Counted from the stretch's first letter, positions 32,084-40,744 are shown. The stretch is 64,000 nucleotides of DNA from Bacteroidales bacterium UBA3834 (GCA_002392965.1 DGIA01000006.1:1-64000); one strand, 5' to 3'. Notes: generated by a model from the sequence alone, not told the origin. Translations and numbers: made by a program.

Positions 32084-33556
32084 ATGAAAAAAACAGTTTT
32101 AATAGCGGCCATACTTTTCACCATGCAGCTTCCGCTCACCATGTGCTCGGCGCAGGACGCCGTGTATAAGCTGCTGCGGCACGAATGGACACTCAACGCC
32201 GACGGGACGAGCGACTACCACTACCGCCACGAAGTGCAGATACTGCGCAACCGCGCCTTGGTGGCCTACGCCGACAAGGGGGAGACCTTCGTGGTGTATA
32301 ATCCCGACCTGGAGGAGCTGACGGTGAACGAGGTCTATACGCTGCAGGCGGACGGCAGCCGCGTGGAGATGCCGCAGAACGCCTTCATCTATCAGCTGCC
32401 TTCGGAGTGCGCCGACTGCGGCCGCTTCAACCACATGCGCGAGCTGGCCATGGTGCACACGGGCATGGAGCTGGGCTGCACCATCGTGGTCGATTACACG
32501 ATCCACCGGAAGTACAACTTCCTCTACGAGCGGATACCACTGCAGCGCGACTGCCCCGTGGAGAAGCTCGAGGTGGTGGTGAACTACAACCAAGACGAGA
32601 TGAACCTGAAGGATGTCATCGACGGCGACCAATACCTGCCGGAGAACTGCGCCAGCCGCAAGGAAGGCGGCAACCTGCACTACACCTTCAGCAACCTGCC
32701 GCAAGCACCGCGGGAGCCCTACATGCCCGCCGACATAGTGCCCACGCTGCGCCTTTACAACGGCACGCCCGAGTTTGTCCCCGCCTTCAACCGCGACGGG
32801 CTGGCGGCCAGCAAGAGCGCTGTAGGCAAGCTGATCAACTCGAGGGAGATAAGGGAGAACATCGTGGCCGTGCGCGACTATGTGGTTGACAACATCCACC
32901 TGAACGACATAGAGCCCGCGAGAGTGGGCTACATGCACGCCTCCGCCGCCGAAGTGTGGGAGAGCGGCTGCGGCACCGTCACCGACAAGGCCGTGCTGCT
33001 GGCGGCGATGCTCAACGAATGGGGCTATGCCGCCCGCGTGACAGAAGACGGCGACGAGGTGGGCGTGACGATAGACACCCTCGAGTACCGCCTGGGCGTG
33101 CGTGACAAGAGTCCGCTGACCCTCTACGGGGAGGCCAAGGACGAGGTGAGCAAGATGGAGATCAAGACCACGGCCGACGCCGTGCTCGACACCCTGACGG
33201 ACGGCTTCTACCAGCTGCGCCTGCCGGGAGTTCCGGGAGGTCCCGACGTGGATGTGGCACGCCTGGCGCTGACCCGCATCACGCCGCTGCAATCGACCGC
33301 CTGCGACATCCAGAGCGACATCACCATCGCGCTTCCCAAAGAGCTGAAGATGGCGGGCAAAGCCATCAACCGGAGCCTCAGCTTCGAAGGCGTCGGCTCG
33401 GTGAAGGTCAGCATCAAACAGAGCGGCAAGAAGATGCGCGTCGTACGCAACCTGAAGCTGGAGAAGAGCGTCATAGCCACCGGCGACTATGCCAATTACC
33501 GCCAACTGCTGGCCATCTGGCAGGGCACGGACAAGGTGCTGCTGCGTAGCAAATAA
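32084..33556 (+). CDS. DUF3857 / transglutaminase-like paralogue, active site degenerate
   Basis: 490 residues with signal peptide (ILFTMQLPLTMCSAQ). The N-terminal half (YKLLRHEWTLNADGTSDYHY ... VEMPQNAFIYQLPSECADCG) is DUF3857-like. The transglutaminase core keeps the Cys-bearing helix (SGCGTVTDKAVLLAAMLNEW, about 301-320), but I cannot find the catalytic His and Asp segments seen in the neighbour: the region after VTEDGDEVGVTIDTLEY lacks them. Probably a structural or substrate-binding partner of the upstream protein; a diverged active enzyme is possible. Confidence 0.72.
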   Translation: MKKTVLIAAILFTMQLPLTMCSAQDAVYKLLRHEWTLNADGTSDYHYRHEVQILRNRALVAYADKGETFVVYNPDLEELTVNEVYTLQADGSRVEMPQNAFIYQLPSECADCGRFNHMRELAMVHTGMELGCTIVVDYTIHRKYNFLYERIPLQRDCPVEKLEVVVNYNQDEMNLKDVIDGDQYLPENCASRKEGGNLHYTFSNLPQAPREPYMPADIVPTLRLYNGTPEFVPAFNRDGLAASKSAVGKLINSREIRENIVAVRDYVVDNIHLNDIEPARVGYMHASAAEVWESGCGTVTDKAVLLAAMLNEWGYAARVTEDGDEVGVTIDTLEYRLGVRDKSPLTLYGEAKDEVSKMEIKTTADAVLDTLTDGFYQLRLPGVPGGPDVDVARLALTRITPLQSTACDIQSDITIALPKELKMAGKAINRSLSFEGVGSVKVSIKQSGKKMRVVRNLKLEKSVIATGDYANYRQLLAIWQGTDKVLLRSK

Positions 33557-33588
33557 CAATTTTTATGATTTGATTCAAAAGAAAAACG

Positions 33589-33597
33589 TATCTTTGC
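33589..33597 (+). promoter_or_regulatory. Promoter of the C10 protease gene
   Basis: TATCTTTGC, 29 bases before the ATG at 33627, with a TTG at 33570-33572. Confidence 0.65.
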
Positions 33598-33626
33598 AAA
33601 CTAAATAAGAAAACAAACACATCAAC

Positions 33627-35087
33627 ATGAAACGTATAATTCTCTCTCTCCTAGCCGGTCTGGCATTGTTGGCGACCCCCGTGGCCAAGGCCGACAACCT
33701 TACCGTTGAAGAGGCAAGCGAGGCTGCCGCTTACTTCCTGCAGCAATACACCCACCAGAAAAGAGTCAGCGCCGACCAGCTGACGTTGGTGCTCCAGAAA
33801 GAGAACGTCGAGCTGGGCGTTCCGTCGATGTATTTCTTCAACACACCGGAGTGCGGCTGGGTGATCATGGCCGCCACGACGGTGATGAACCCGATGGTGG
33901 CCTATTCCGGCGAAGGCCTTTTTGACACCGAGAACATGGCCCCGGCCCTGGCCGACTGGCTGAACGAGTACAACCAGATGGTCTGCGGAGTGCAGATGAT
34001 CGACGCCGAACAAGAACTGAGCGACAGCCAAGAGTGGGAGACCCTGAAGTACAAGAAGCTCATGGTGAAAGATGCGCCTGCCGGCAACGAAGTGATTCTG
34101 ATGGATGAGTACTGGGACCAGGGAGGCCCCTATCCCAACAACAAGCGAGACTACAACGTGCTGTGCCCCATCGACCCCACGACGGGCTACCGTTGCCCTG
34201 TGGGATGCGTCGCCACCGCACTGGCCCAGATTTGCCACCACTATCAGTACCCCACCAATCCCAGAGGTTTCATCACCGACAGCTGGAGCGGCGGCTCGGC
34301 ATCGATCAATCTGGACACGATGGTGCCCTTCGACTATTCGATGATGCCCAACACCATCGCGCCCAGCACCTCGGTAGCCAAATGCCGTGAGATTTCCCGT
34401 CTGGGCTACTATATCGGCCTCACCGTGAAGATGCAGTATGCGTGGGACGGCAGCTCGTCCACCATCCCGCAGATGATGAACAACTTCCCCTACCACTTCC
34501 GCTTCACCAACGGCACGCTGACCGAGCGTTCGAGTAACGAGACCTTGTTCTTCGAGCGCCTGCGCGGCGACCTGTTGCGCGGCCGTCCTGTCTATATGAG
34601 AGGTTCCAGCCAGGGAGGCACCGGCAGCGATGCCGGCGGACATGCCTGGGTGTGCGACGGCTACCGTACCGACGACAACAACTTCTACCACATGAACTGG
34701 GGATGGGCCAACAGCGACAACGGATTCTACAACCTGGTGGGAAACACCTATCAAGATATGTATAATTCGGCATCGGGCTACTGCTTCCGTCTGGATCAAG
34801 GCATCGTCACCGGCATGATACCCCAAAGCGGTGTGGGAATCGAAGAAGAGGATGTCCAGGCCAGCACCGGAGCCCCCTATCCGAATCCTGCCACCTACAG
34901 CGTGAATGTGCCTTACAGCACCAACAGCGCCACCACGCTGACCCTGTACAACGCCTTGGGACAGCCCGTACTGACCCGCAACGTGCAGGCCGGCGCAGGC
35001 GAGCTGACCATCCGCGTGGATAATATGCCGAAGGGCGTGTATATCTACCGCATGGGCGACGCCTATGGCAAACTGATTGTCAAATAG
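33627..35087 (+). CDS. C10-family cysteine protease (streptopain-like) with T9SS type A signal
   Basis: 486 residues: signal peptide (LLAGLALLATPVAKA), inhibitory propeptide typical of SpeB/interpain (VEEASEAAAYFLQQYTHQKR; CGWVIMAATTVMNPMVAYS), then the protease. The catalytic Cys lies in CPVGCVATALAQICHHYQYP (about 198), the His in GGHAWVCDGY (about 340) and the Asn/Trp part in HMNWGWANSDNGFY. The last 75 residues (PYPNPATYSVNVPY ... GVYIYRMGDAYGKLIVK) are a type A T9SS sorting domain, so it is exported across the outer membrane and released or anchored at the surface. Its stop overlaps the convergent kinase gene by eight bases. Confidence 0.92.
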   Translation: MKRIILSLLAGLALLATPVAKADNLTVEEASEAAAYFLQQYTHQKRVSADQLTLVLQKENVELGVPSMYFFNTPECGWVIMAATTVMNPMVAYSGEGLFDTENMAPALADWLNEYNQMVCGVQMIDAEQELSDSQEWETLKYKKLMVKDAPAGNEVILMDEYWDQGGPYPNNKRDYNVLCPIDPTTGYRCPVGCVATALAQICHHYQYPTNPRGFITDSWSGGSASINLDTMVPFDYSMMPNTIAPSTSVAKCREISRLGYYIGLTVKMQYAWDGSSSTIPQMMNNFPYHFRFTNGTLTERSSNETLFFERLRGDLLRGRPVYMRGSSQGGTGSDAGGHAWVCDGYRTDDNNFYHMNWGWANSDNGFYNLVGNTYQDMYNSASGYCFRLDQGIVTGMIPQSGVGIEEEDVQASTGAPYPNPATYSVNVPYSTNSATTLTLYNALGQPVLTRNVQAGAGELTIRVDNMPKGVYIYRMGDAYGKLIVK

Positions 35088-36324
35088 GGAAACCGACGGT
35101 AAAGACAGAACCTTTACCGACCTCACTTTCAAGACTTATACTACCGTGGTGCAGGCGAACAACCTGCGCCACGTAGTTTAATCCTATGCCGAAGCCCTTT
35201 ACATTGTGCACATTGCCGGTAGAGACGCGGTAGAACTTCTCGAAGACGCGCTTCTGGTCGGCCTTGGGGATGCCGATGCCGTGATCTTGCACCTTGAGGA
35301 GAAAACGATGGGCCTCGCGGGTCGTGGAGATGACGATGTGAGGGGCTTTCTCTGAATACTTTATCCCGTTATCGACAAGATTATAGACCAGGTTGGTCAG
35401 GTGGAGTTCATCGCCATAGATCACAGGCGGCTGGGCATCGAGATGGGTCTCGATTGTGCCGTTCCGCCCTTCGACGGTCAGCCGGAAACTCTGCATCACA
35501 TGATTGACGATGCGGTGCATATCCACCTCGTCGGTCTTGATTTGGAAATTGCCACCAGACATCTTTGAAGACTGGAGGATGGTCTCCACAAGCAGACGCA
35601 TCCGGGCATTTTCGTCGGCAATGATGCCGATATATGTCGAAAGCGGAGATGGCGTTGCAGCGACCTCCTCCTCTGACTTTTCCGACTCCGACTCCTGCAA
35701 CATCTCACAGGCGAGCGAGATGGTTGAGATAGGCGTTTTTATCTCATGCGTCATGTTGCTGATGAACTCGTTCTTCATCTTGTCCAGGCGCTGCTGGTTG
35801 GCGATGGTGCGCAGGGAGAAGACGAACATGGTGGCGATGACCAGAACCAGGAAGACGCATACATAGAGGTAGAGATTGCTGTCGAAACGAGGGAAAAAGG
35901 AGGGCGGGAAGGCCAAGATAATATAAAGCTGGTTTGAGGATACTACGCCTATCGGCTGGAAGCTGTAGCGGTAGGGCGATTCCTCCAGCAATTCCTCCTG
36001 CCTCGAGTCCGATGAATAGAGGAAGGAGCCCTGGCTGCCATCATAGAGTCCCACCACGGGGTGAATGTCAATGCCGACCAGGAGGAGTTCATCTACAATC
36101 AGCGAGTCCAGGTCCCTGTAATTGAAAGCGACCGAGCCGTCACCCTGCAGTTCCTCACCGTTCAACTGCCTGATGACCTCTTCCATGGCGGTGTTCACGC
36201 TCACATTGAACATATTGTCACTAATGGAGAAGGTGCGACGGGTCTGCACCAGCTGCATGATGACCAAACTGACTGCCGCCAAGGCAAAAATAGAGATAAT
36301 AATGGCCGTGAACCAGCGTTTCAT
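35080..36324 (-). CDS. Membrane sensor histidine kinase (no adjacent response regulator)
   Basis: 414 residues. Membrane helix 1 is about 7-28 (TAIIISIFALAAVSLVIMQL), a periplasmic loop covers 30-155 and helix 2 is about 157-180 (LYLYVCVFLVLVIATMFVFS). HisKA has the phosphoacceptor in NMTHEIKTPISTISL (about 196). The ATPase domain has the N box VYNLVDNGIKYS, G1 VQDHGIGIP, F box FEKFYR and G2 GFGIGLNYV. It phosphorylates a response regulator on an unknown signal. No regulator gene is next to it; the nearest in the window is at 59649, which already has its own kinase. Confidence 0.92.
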   Translation of the reverse strand: MKRWFTAIIISIFALAAVSLVIMQLVQTRRTFSISDNMFNVSVNTAMEEVIRQLNGEELQGDGSVAFNYRDLDSLIVDELLLVGIDIHPVVGLYDGSQGSFLYSSDSRQEELLEESPYRYSFQPIGVVSSNQLYIILAFPPSFFPRFDSNLYLYVCVFLVLVIATMFVFSLRTIANQQRLDKMKNEFISNMTHEIKTPISTISLACEMLQESESEKSEEEVAATPSPLSTYIGIIADENARMRLLVETILQSSKMSGGNFQIKTDEVDMHRIVNHVMQSFRLTVEGRNGTIETHLDAQPPVIYGDELHLTNLVYNLVDNGIKYSEKAPHIVISTTREAHRFLLKVQDHGIGIPKADQKRVFEKFYRVSTGNVHNVKGFGIGLNYVAQVVRLHHGSISLESEVGKGSVFTVGFPI

Positions 36325-36412
36325 AACACTTCCTTGTTGCTGTAATTGATTACTATAACGTGTGTTAAGGAATTATATTATATTTTCCCCGACCAAATGG
36401 CAAAAAAAAGCG

Positions 36413-36421
36413 TATCTTTGC
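36413..36421 (+). promoter_or_regulatory. Promoter of mtnN-luxS
   Basis: TATCTTTGC, 21 bases before the mtnN ATG at 36442. Confidence 0.65.
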
Positions 36422-36441
36422 AGCCTAATAAATTACATACT

Positions 36442-37116
36442 ATGAAGATAGGAGTTATCATAGCCATGGACATCGAGTATCGCCAGATGCACGATGCCAT
36501 CGGCGGCGACAGCGGTCGTTTGGGCAAAAACGAAATCATCCTCTGGCAGTGCGGCATCGGGAAGGTGAACGCTGCCGTGGGGACCATGCGTCTCATACAG
36601 GAACATCACCCGGACGCCATCCTCAGCACCGGTCTGGCCGGCGGCATCGACCCCCAGATGAGAATCGGCGACATCCTGGCTGCCACCCAGTGTGTCTATC
36701 ATGATGTGGATTGTGGCGGCGTTGCTTCGGAAGGCGGATGCCTGCTCGGACAGGTACAAGGATTGCCCGCACGCTACGACGCAGCCCCCCACCTCCTGGA
36801 CCACGCTCTGACCGTCACGCGCAGCTCGGACGAGCGACTGATGACCGGCCTCATCTGCACCGGCGACCAGTTCATCACCGACCGCGAACGGCAGAACACC
36901 ATCAAGCGCAACTTTGTCGATGGGCTTGCCTGCGACATGGAGAGCGCCGCCATCGCGCAGACGTGCCACCTGGAGCAAGTGCCTTTCCTCAGCCTGCGCG
37001 TGATCAGCGACACTCCCGGTGCTACCGACGACCATCAGGCACAATGGACCGACTTCCTCGGTTCCATGTGCGACCGTTCGTTCCATTTTGTCAAGAAATT
37101 CCTGGAAACTCTTTAA
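36442..37116 (+). CDS. mtnN: 5'-methylthioadenosine/S-adenosylhomocysteine nucleosidase
   Basis: 224 residues from the ATG at 36442; a longer frame from 36346 reads through the promoter and is rejected. MKIGVIIAMDIEYRQM and the glycine-rich STGLAGGIDPQMRIGDI are the family start and ribose/phosphate-site motifs; the catalytic region is ACDMESAAIAQTCH, and the Asp of VISDTPG is the purine-contact acid. It removes adenine from S-adenosylhomocysteine and methylthioadenosine. The product S-ribosylhomocysteine is the substrate of LuxS, encoded 13 bases downstream. Confidence 0.95.
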   Translation: MKIGVIIAMDIEYRQMHDAIGGDSGRLGKNEIILWQCGIGKVNAAVGTMRLIQEHHPDAILSTGLAGGIDPQMRIGDILAATQCVYHDVDCGGVASEGGCLLGQVQGLPARYDAAPHLLDHALTVTRSSDERLMTGLICTGDQFITDRERQNTIKRNFVDGLACDMESAAIAQTCHLEQVPFLSLRVISDTPGATDDHQAQWTDFLGSMCDRSFHFVKKFLETL

Positions 37117-37129
37117 ACAATACACCAGC

Positions 37130-37642
37130 ATGGAAGTAATACAAAGTTTCACCATCGACCATACCCACCTCAAACCGGGTATTTATGTCTCGCGCGAGGA
37201 CAAATCCCCCACCGCGGGGACGCGGTTTACCACTTTCGACCTCCGCATCACCGAACCCAACCGCGAGCCCGCCGTGGCTCCAGCGGCCATGCACAGCCTG
37301 GAGCATCTGATGGCCACGTGGTTCCGCAACTCCAAGGCCAAGGATGACGTGGTCTATGTGGGGCCCATGGGATGCCTTACCGGCATGTATGTGATTATGA
37401 CCGGCAGCTATACCGTCGAAGACATGCGTGCGCTCACCATCGAATGCCTAGAATGGATACTGACCCAGAGCGAGGTGCCGGCCACCACTCCGGAGACCTG
37501 CGGGAACTGCCTGCTGCACGACCTGCCCATGTGCCATTGGGAGAGCCGCCGCTATCTCGACCGTCTGCGCAACGACTTCCATTGCGAGTACACCAAACTG
37601 CAGGTGACATTGAAGGACGGCAAGGTGTTTGCCGACGCCTGA
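37130..37642 (+). CDS. luxS: S-ribosylhomocysteine lyase (AI-2 synthase)
   Basis: 170 residues. The metal site is HSLEH (H55, E58, H59) plus the Cys-containing CGNCLLHDLP near 125. The N-terminal SFTIDHTHLKPGIYVSRED, PMGCLTGMY and GSYTVEDM stretches are all standard LuxS. It splits S-ribosylhomocysteine into homocysteine and DPD, the precursor of the AI-2 signal, and so closes the activated methyl cycle together with the upstream mtnN. A hairpin at 37657-37698 ends the pair. Confidence 0.97.
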   Translation: MEVIQSFTIDHTHLKPGIYVSREDKSPTAGTRFTTFDLRITEPNREPAVAPAAMHSLEHLMATWFRNSKAKDDVVYVGPMGCLTGMYVIMTGSYTVEDMRALTIECLEWILTQSEVPATTPETCGNCLLHDLPMCHWESRRYLDRLRNDFHCEYTKLQVTLKDGKVFADA

Positions 37643-37656
37643 CCTTTACAGACAAC

Positions 37657-37698
37657 AAAAAAAAGGGAGGAGCCCATTCGGACTCCTCTCTTTTTTTT
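37657..37698. terminator. Bidirectional terminator between luxS and the porin-like gene
   Basis: AAAAGGGAGGAGCCC and GGACTCCTCTCTTTT form an imperfect stem flanked by A and T runs. Confidence 0.75.
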
Positions 37699-37713
37699 AT
37701 ATCAACAAAGTGA

Positions 37714-38487
37714 TTAGAGAACGTAGTTGATGCCGAAGCCAACAGCGGTGGGCAGGGTGCGGAAGTTGAAACCGAAATCGGTGCTGTTGTCAGTGGTGAC
37801 ACGCTTGTCAACACCAGGCGTGGGGTTCTCTTCGGTACGGGTGGAGTTGGTCATGGTGAAACCAAGGCCAATGGCGTTGAAATAGAGGTCCATGTTCAGG
37901 TGCTCGTTGAACTTGTAGTTGAGACCCGGGGTGATGGTGAGGCCATAGGAAGTGGTGGCCCAGCCATTGTTCACCTCGTCAACGGTGACGTGAGCTTTGG
38001 TGACGGTATTGTCATACTCGTAGTGGACAGTCTCTTTCGAAGCAGGGCTGATGCGGATGGGGATGGCGGCCTCGCAGAAGAGCGTGAAGGCGTTGAGCTC
38101 CATCAGGTTGTAGCGGAAGAACGGAGTGATGTTAATGGTGTTGGAAACATCGGTCTGCGTACCTGCAAAATTGTCAGCGACAGCAAACGTGACGGGATTG
38201 AGGGTAGCAGCGGCGTTGAGCGTGGTCACAGTGGTCGAATTGGAGAAACCAAGGATGATACCAGCGGCCATGTTGTCGTTGATCTGATAACCGATCTTCG
38301 GCATGAAATAGAAATTAGTCGAAGCTGGAAGCTTGCTGTCAACAGTCACAGTCGTGTTACCACCGGTGGTGACCATCTTCTGGGTACCGCTGCTGGTGTT
38401 GAAACCGAGGTTACCGCCCACGAAGAGCTGTGCATTGGCAGCAAAAGCAAATGCTGCAAGAGCGATGGTTAAAAATGCTTTTTTCAT
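37714..38487 (-). CDS. Predicted outer-membrane beta-barrel protein
   Basis: 257 residues with signal peptide (FLTIALAAFAFAANAQ) and a barrel-type mature part beginning LFVGGNLGFNTSSG. Strands such as NFYFMPKIGYQINDNMAAGI, ITPFFRYNLMELNAFTLFCE and LNMDLYFNAIGLGFTMTNS alternate polar and aromatic residues, and the protein ends with VGFGINYVL. It resembles the outer-membrane-beta-barrel (OMP_b-brl) proteins of Bacteroidota; ligand unknown. A well-placed -7 box gives about a 50-base leader. Another protein of the same style is at 50172. Confidence 0.72.
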   Translation of the reverse strand: MKKAFLTIALAAFAFAANAQLFVGGNLGFNTSSGTQKMVTTGGNTTVTVDSKLPASTNFYFMPKIGYQINDNMAAGIILGFSNSTTVTTLNAAATLNPVTFAVADNFAGTQTDVSNTINITPFFRYNLMELNAFTLFCEAAIPIRISPASKETVHYEYDNTVTKAHVTVDEVNNGWATTSYGLTITPGLNYKFNEHLNMDLYFNAIGLGFTMTNSTRTEENPTPGVDKRVTTDNSTDFGFNFRTLPTAVGFGINYVL

Positions 38488-38544
38488 CTTAATTGTGTTT
38501 TAATTGGTTAATAAATGTTGGTTCAATTATCAAAATTTAACGCT

Positions 38545-38553
38545 GCAAAGGTA
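38545..38553 (-). promoter_or_regulatory. Promoter of the beta-barrel gene at 37714-38487
   Basis: Minus strand reads TACCTTTGC, 58 bases before the start at 38487. Confidence 0.55.
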
Positions 38554-38619
38554 CGTACAATTTCTGATACGGCAAAATTATTTTTGCATATACTTCTCAA
38601 CACGCACATGTTAAGTTGC

Positions 38620-40050
38620 TCAGAAATAGAGATCTCGCTCACCTTCACCAATCTTGCAAAGGTTGCCTTCGACCCTCTTTTTCAGCTCTTCTTTGCTGAA
38701 AGTCTGGGTCAATTCCTTGAGCAGACGCAGACCTTTCTCCTTGGTAGCGGGCGAGGCATAGTCCTCGAGGTATTCGCGGAAGGTGAACATGGCGTTGGGT
38801 TTGCAGAACTCCTTGATGAGGCCAGGCTTGGCCAGGTCCATGAAGTCGGCACCCACGCGGCCTTTGCGGTAGCAGCCGGTGCAGAAACTGGGGATATATC
38901 CTCCATCGATCATCATGCTGATGACCTCGTCGAGCGAGCGGTGGTCGCCGAGGGTGAACTGGGCACCGGTGTTGCCGGTCTTTTCATAGGGCTTGGCAGC
39001 GGTCTTGTCGCCTTCCTCGTCGTAGCCACCAGGGTTGGTCTCGGAGGCTGCCGAGATCTGGCTGGCGCCGTAGCGTACCAGTTGGTCGCGCAGTTCGGGG
39101 CGTTCGCGGGTGCTGATGATGATGCCGGTGTAGGGCATGGCGATGCGGATGATGGCGACAATCTTCATGAAGTCGGGGTCGGAGACGGGGTGCGGGATGT
39201 TCTCGCGCTGGCTGAAGGGGGTACCCTCGGCAGGCTCGATGCGGGGGAAGCTGACGGTGTGAGGGCCGCAGCCGAAGTCCTCTTCGAGGTGACGGGCATG
39301 CTCCATGATGGCGAGAATCTCGAAACGGTAATCGACCAATCCGAACAGGGCGCCGATACCCACATCGTTGATGCCGCCTTCCATGGCGCGATCCATACAG
39401 GTGAGGCGGTAGAGATAGTCGGCCTTGGGGGTGCCGGCGGGGTGGAACTTGGCATACTCGACGGGGTCGTAGGTCTCCTGGAAGCAGACGTAGGTGCCAA
39501 TCCTCTCGGCCTTGAGTTTGGCGTAGTCCTCCACGCTCATGGGCGCCAGCTCGACGTTGATGCGGCGGATGGTGCTGCCCTTCTCGTCCTTGGCGGCATA
39601 GGTGCGGCGGATGGCCTCGACCATATAGTTGGCGTCGTTGCGCGGGCTCTCGCCGCAGATGAGCAGGGCGCGCTTGTGCCCCATACGCAGGAGGTGCAGC
39701 GTCTCGGTCTCGATCTCATCGAGGGTGAGGATCTTGCGTTTCAGGGCCTTGTTGTCGCGGCGGAAACCACAATAGACGCAGTTGTTCACGCAGGCATTGC
39801 CGGTATAGATCGGGGCGAAGAGCACCAGACGGCGGCCGTAGATCTCATCCTTGCAATACTCGGCGGTGTCCAATATCTTCTGGATGCCGGCCTCGTCCTC
39901 GACGCTCAGCAGCTTGGCCACATCCTCAAGGTTCAATCCCTTGAGCTTGCGGGCCTTGTTGAGGATGTCATTCAACTGGCTCTCGGTGGGGGCGTTGTTC
40001 TCCAGCATTCCGTAGAGCTTGTCGCGATCGATAAAATTCTGATGTTTCAT
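38620..40050 (-). CDS. hydG: [FeFe]-hydrogenase H-cluster maturase, radical SAM HydG
   Basis: 476 residues. The radical-SAM cluster motif is CVNNCVYC (C87, C91, C94), and the HydG-specific C-terminal cluster is CTGCYRKGR ... FC (Cys near 390 with a third Cys 23 residues on). RRLVLFAPIYTGNACVNNC and the start GMLENNAPTESQLNDIL are also family-typical. HydG cleaves tyrosine to supply CO and cyanide ligands of the H-cluster. The gene follows the TM1266-type regulator by 28 bases. HydE, HydF and the hydrogenase are not in the window. Confidence 0.96.
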   Translation of the reverse strand: MKHQNFIDRDKLYGMLENNAPTESQLNDILNKARKLKGLNLEDVAKLLSVEDEAGIQKILDTAEYCKDEIYGRRLVLFAPIYTGNACVNNCVYCGFRRDNKALKRKILTLDEIETETLHLLRMGHKRALLICGESPRNDANYMVEAIRRTYAAKDEKGSTIRRINVELAPMSVEDYAKLKAERIGTYVCFQETYDPVEYAKFHPAGTPKADYLYRLTCMDRAMEGGINDVGIGALFGLVDYRFEILAIMEHARHLEEDFGCGPHTVSFPRIEPAEGTPFSQRENIPHPVSDPDFMKIVAIIRIAMPYTGIIISTRERPELRDQLVRYGASQISAASETNPGGYDEEGDKTAAKPYEKTGNTGAQFTLGDHRSLDEVISMMIDGGYIPSFCTGCYRKGRVGADFMDLAKPGLIKEFCKPNAMFTFREYLEDYASPATKEKGLRLLKELTQTFSKEELKKRVEGNLCKIGEGERDLYF

Positions 40051-40078
40051 AATAATTATGCTGTTTTAGGATTTGTGC

Positions 40079-40324
40079 TTAACTTTTTGTCACCACCGCT
40101 TTGCAGGTGACCTCGGGCAGACGACCCAGCAGGCCTGTAAGGGCATTGATTTTATCCACCGTTCCTTCGACGATGAGCGAGATGACCGCCACCTCCCTGT
40201 CGCGAAAGGGCAATCCTTGACGGCAGAGAATAATATCGGCGTGTTCAGAAAGAATCTGATTGACGTCGGACGATTGCCGACGCTCCTTGATGAGTATCGT
40301 AATTGTTCCTATTCGCTTCTCCAT
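40079..40324 (-). CDS. TM1266-family putative regulator of the FeFe-hydrogenase system
   Basis: 81 residues starting MEKRIGTITILIKERRQSSD. The ferredoxin-fold (ACT/NikR-C-like) pattern VNQILSEHADIILCRQGLPF, then VAVISLIVEGTVDKINALTG, matches the TM1266 family found next to HydE/HydF/HydG. It has no DNA-binding domain and may sense a ligand or metal. A -7 box lies 39 bases upstream, so it heads the hydG unit. Confidence 0.9.
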   Translation of the reverse strand: MEKRIGTITILIKERRQSSDVNQILSEHADIILCRQGLPFRDREVAVISLIVEGTVDKINALTGLLGRLPEVTCKAVVTKS

Positions 40325-40362
40325 CAGGTGTTAGGCTTTTGGATTAGACTTCGGTTGACGCT

Positions 40363-40371
40363 GCAAAAATA
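40363..40371 (-). promoter_or_regulatory. Promoter of the TM1266-hydG unit
   Basis: Minus strand reads TATTTTTGC, 39 bases before the start at 40324. Confidence 0.6.
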
Positions 40372-40455
40372 TGAAATAAAAACAAATCCACCAAATTTAT
40401 TTTCAAAGACTTGTTGTCAGCCAAGGTCGATTTGACCCCATGGTTTTATGGAGCC

Positions 40456-40510
40456 ACTAGGGTAGTACTAGGGTAGTACTAGGGTAGCACTAGGGTAACA
40501 CTAAGGAATC
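40456..40510. repeat. 11-bp tandem array 3 (CTAG type, opposite orientation to array 1)
   Basis: Five consecutive 11-bp units: ACTAGGGTAGT twice, ACTAGGGTAGC, ACTAGGGTAAC and the diverged ACTAAGGAATC. The reverse complement, ACTACCCTAGT, is the same repeat as the CTAGTACTACC units of array 1 in another phase. The array lies between the tRNA-Phe terminator and the promoter of the hydG unit. Confidence 0.9.
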
Positions 40511-40578
40511 ACCAGAAAACACATAGCGAGGAGCAAGGGATTGCCCATTCAAAACAAAGGGCTGCCAGCAAAAAACAG

Positions 40579-40607
40579 AAGAGGCTCGCCGAACAGCAAG
40601 CCTCTTT
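40579..40607 (-). terminator. Terminator of tRNA-Phe
   Basis: AAGAGGCT and AGCCTCTT form the stem around a 12-base loop; the minus strand then continues into a T-rich stretch. Confidence 0.7.
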
Positions 40608-40613
40608 GTGAAG

Positions 40614-40686
40614 TGGCATCGACTGGATTTGAACCAGTGACGCAAGGATTTTCAGTCCTTCGCTCTACCAACTGAGCTACGACGCC
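40614..40686 (-). tRNA. tRNA-Phe (anticodon GAA)
   Basis: A 73-base cloverleaf: acceptor GGCGTCG/CGATGCC, discriminator A, anticodon loop CTGAAAA, T-loop TTCAAAT. A single-gene unit with its own promoter and terminator. Confidence 0.96.
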
Positions 40687-40704
40687 AACTCTCTGAAATC
40701 GGGT

Positions 40705-40713
40705 GCAAAATTA
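40705..40713 (-). promoter_or_regulatory. Promoter of tRNA-Phe
   Basis: Minus strand reads TAATTTTGC, 19 bases before the mature tRNA 5' end. Confidence 0.6.
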
Positions 40714-40744
40714 CTAACTTTTGGGAAACTGGCCAAATTTTTTT

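Noticed and set aside
38515..40110. A 531-codon plus-strand frame opposite hydG
   Set aside because: HydG has all its catalytic cysteines on the minus strand; the opposite frame crosses its promoter and has no recognisable domain.
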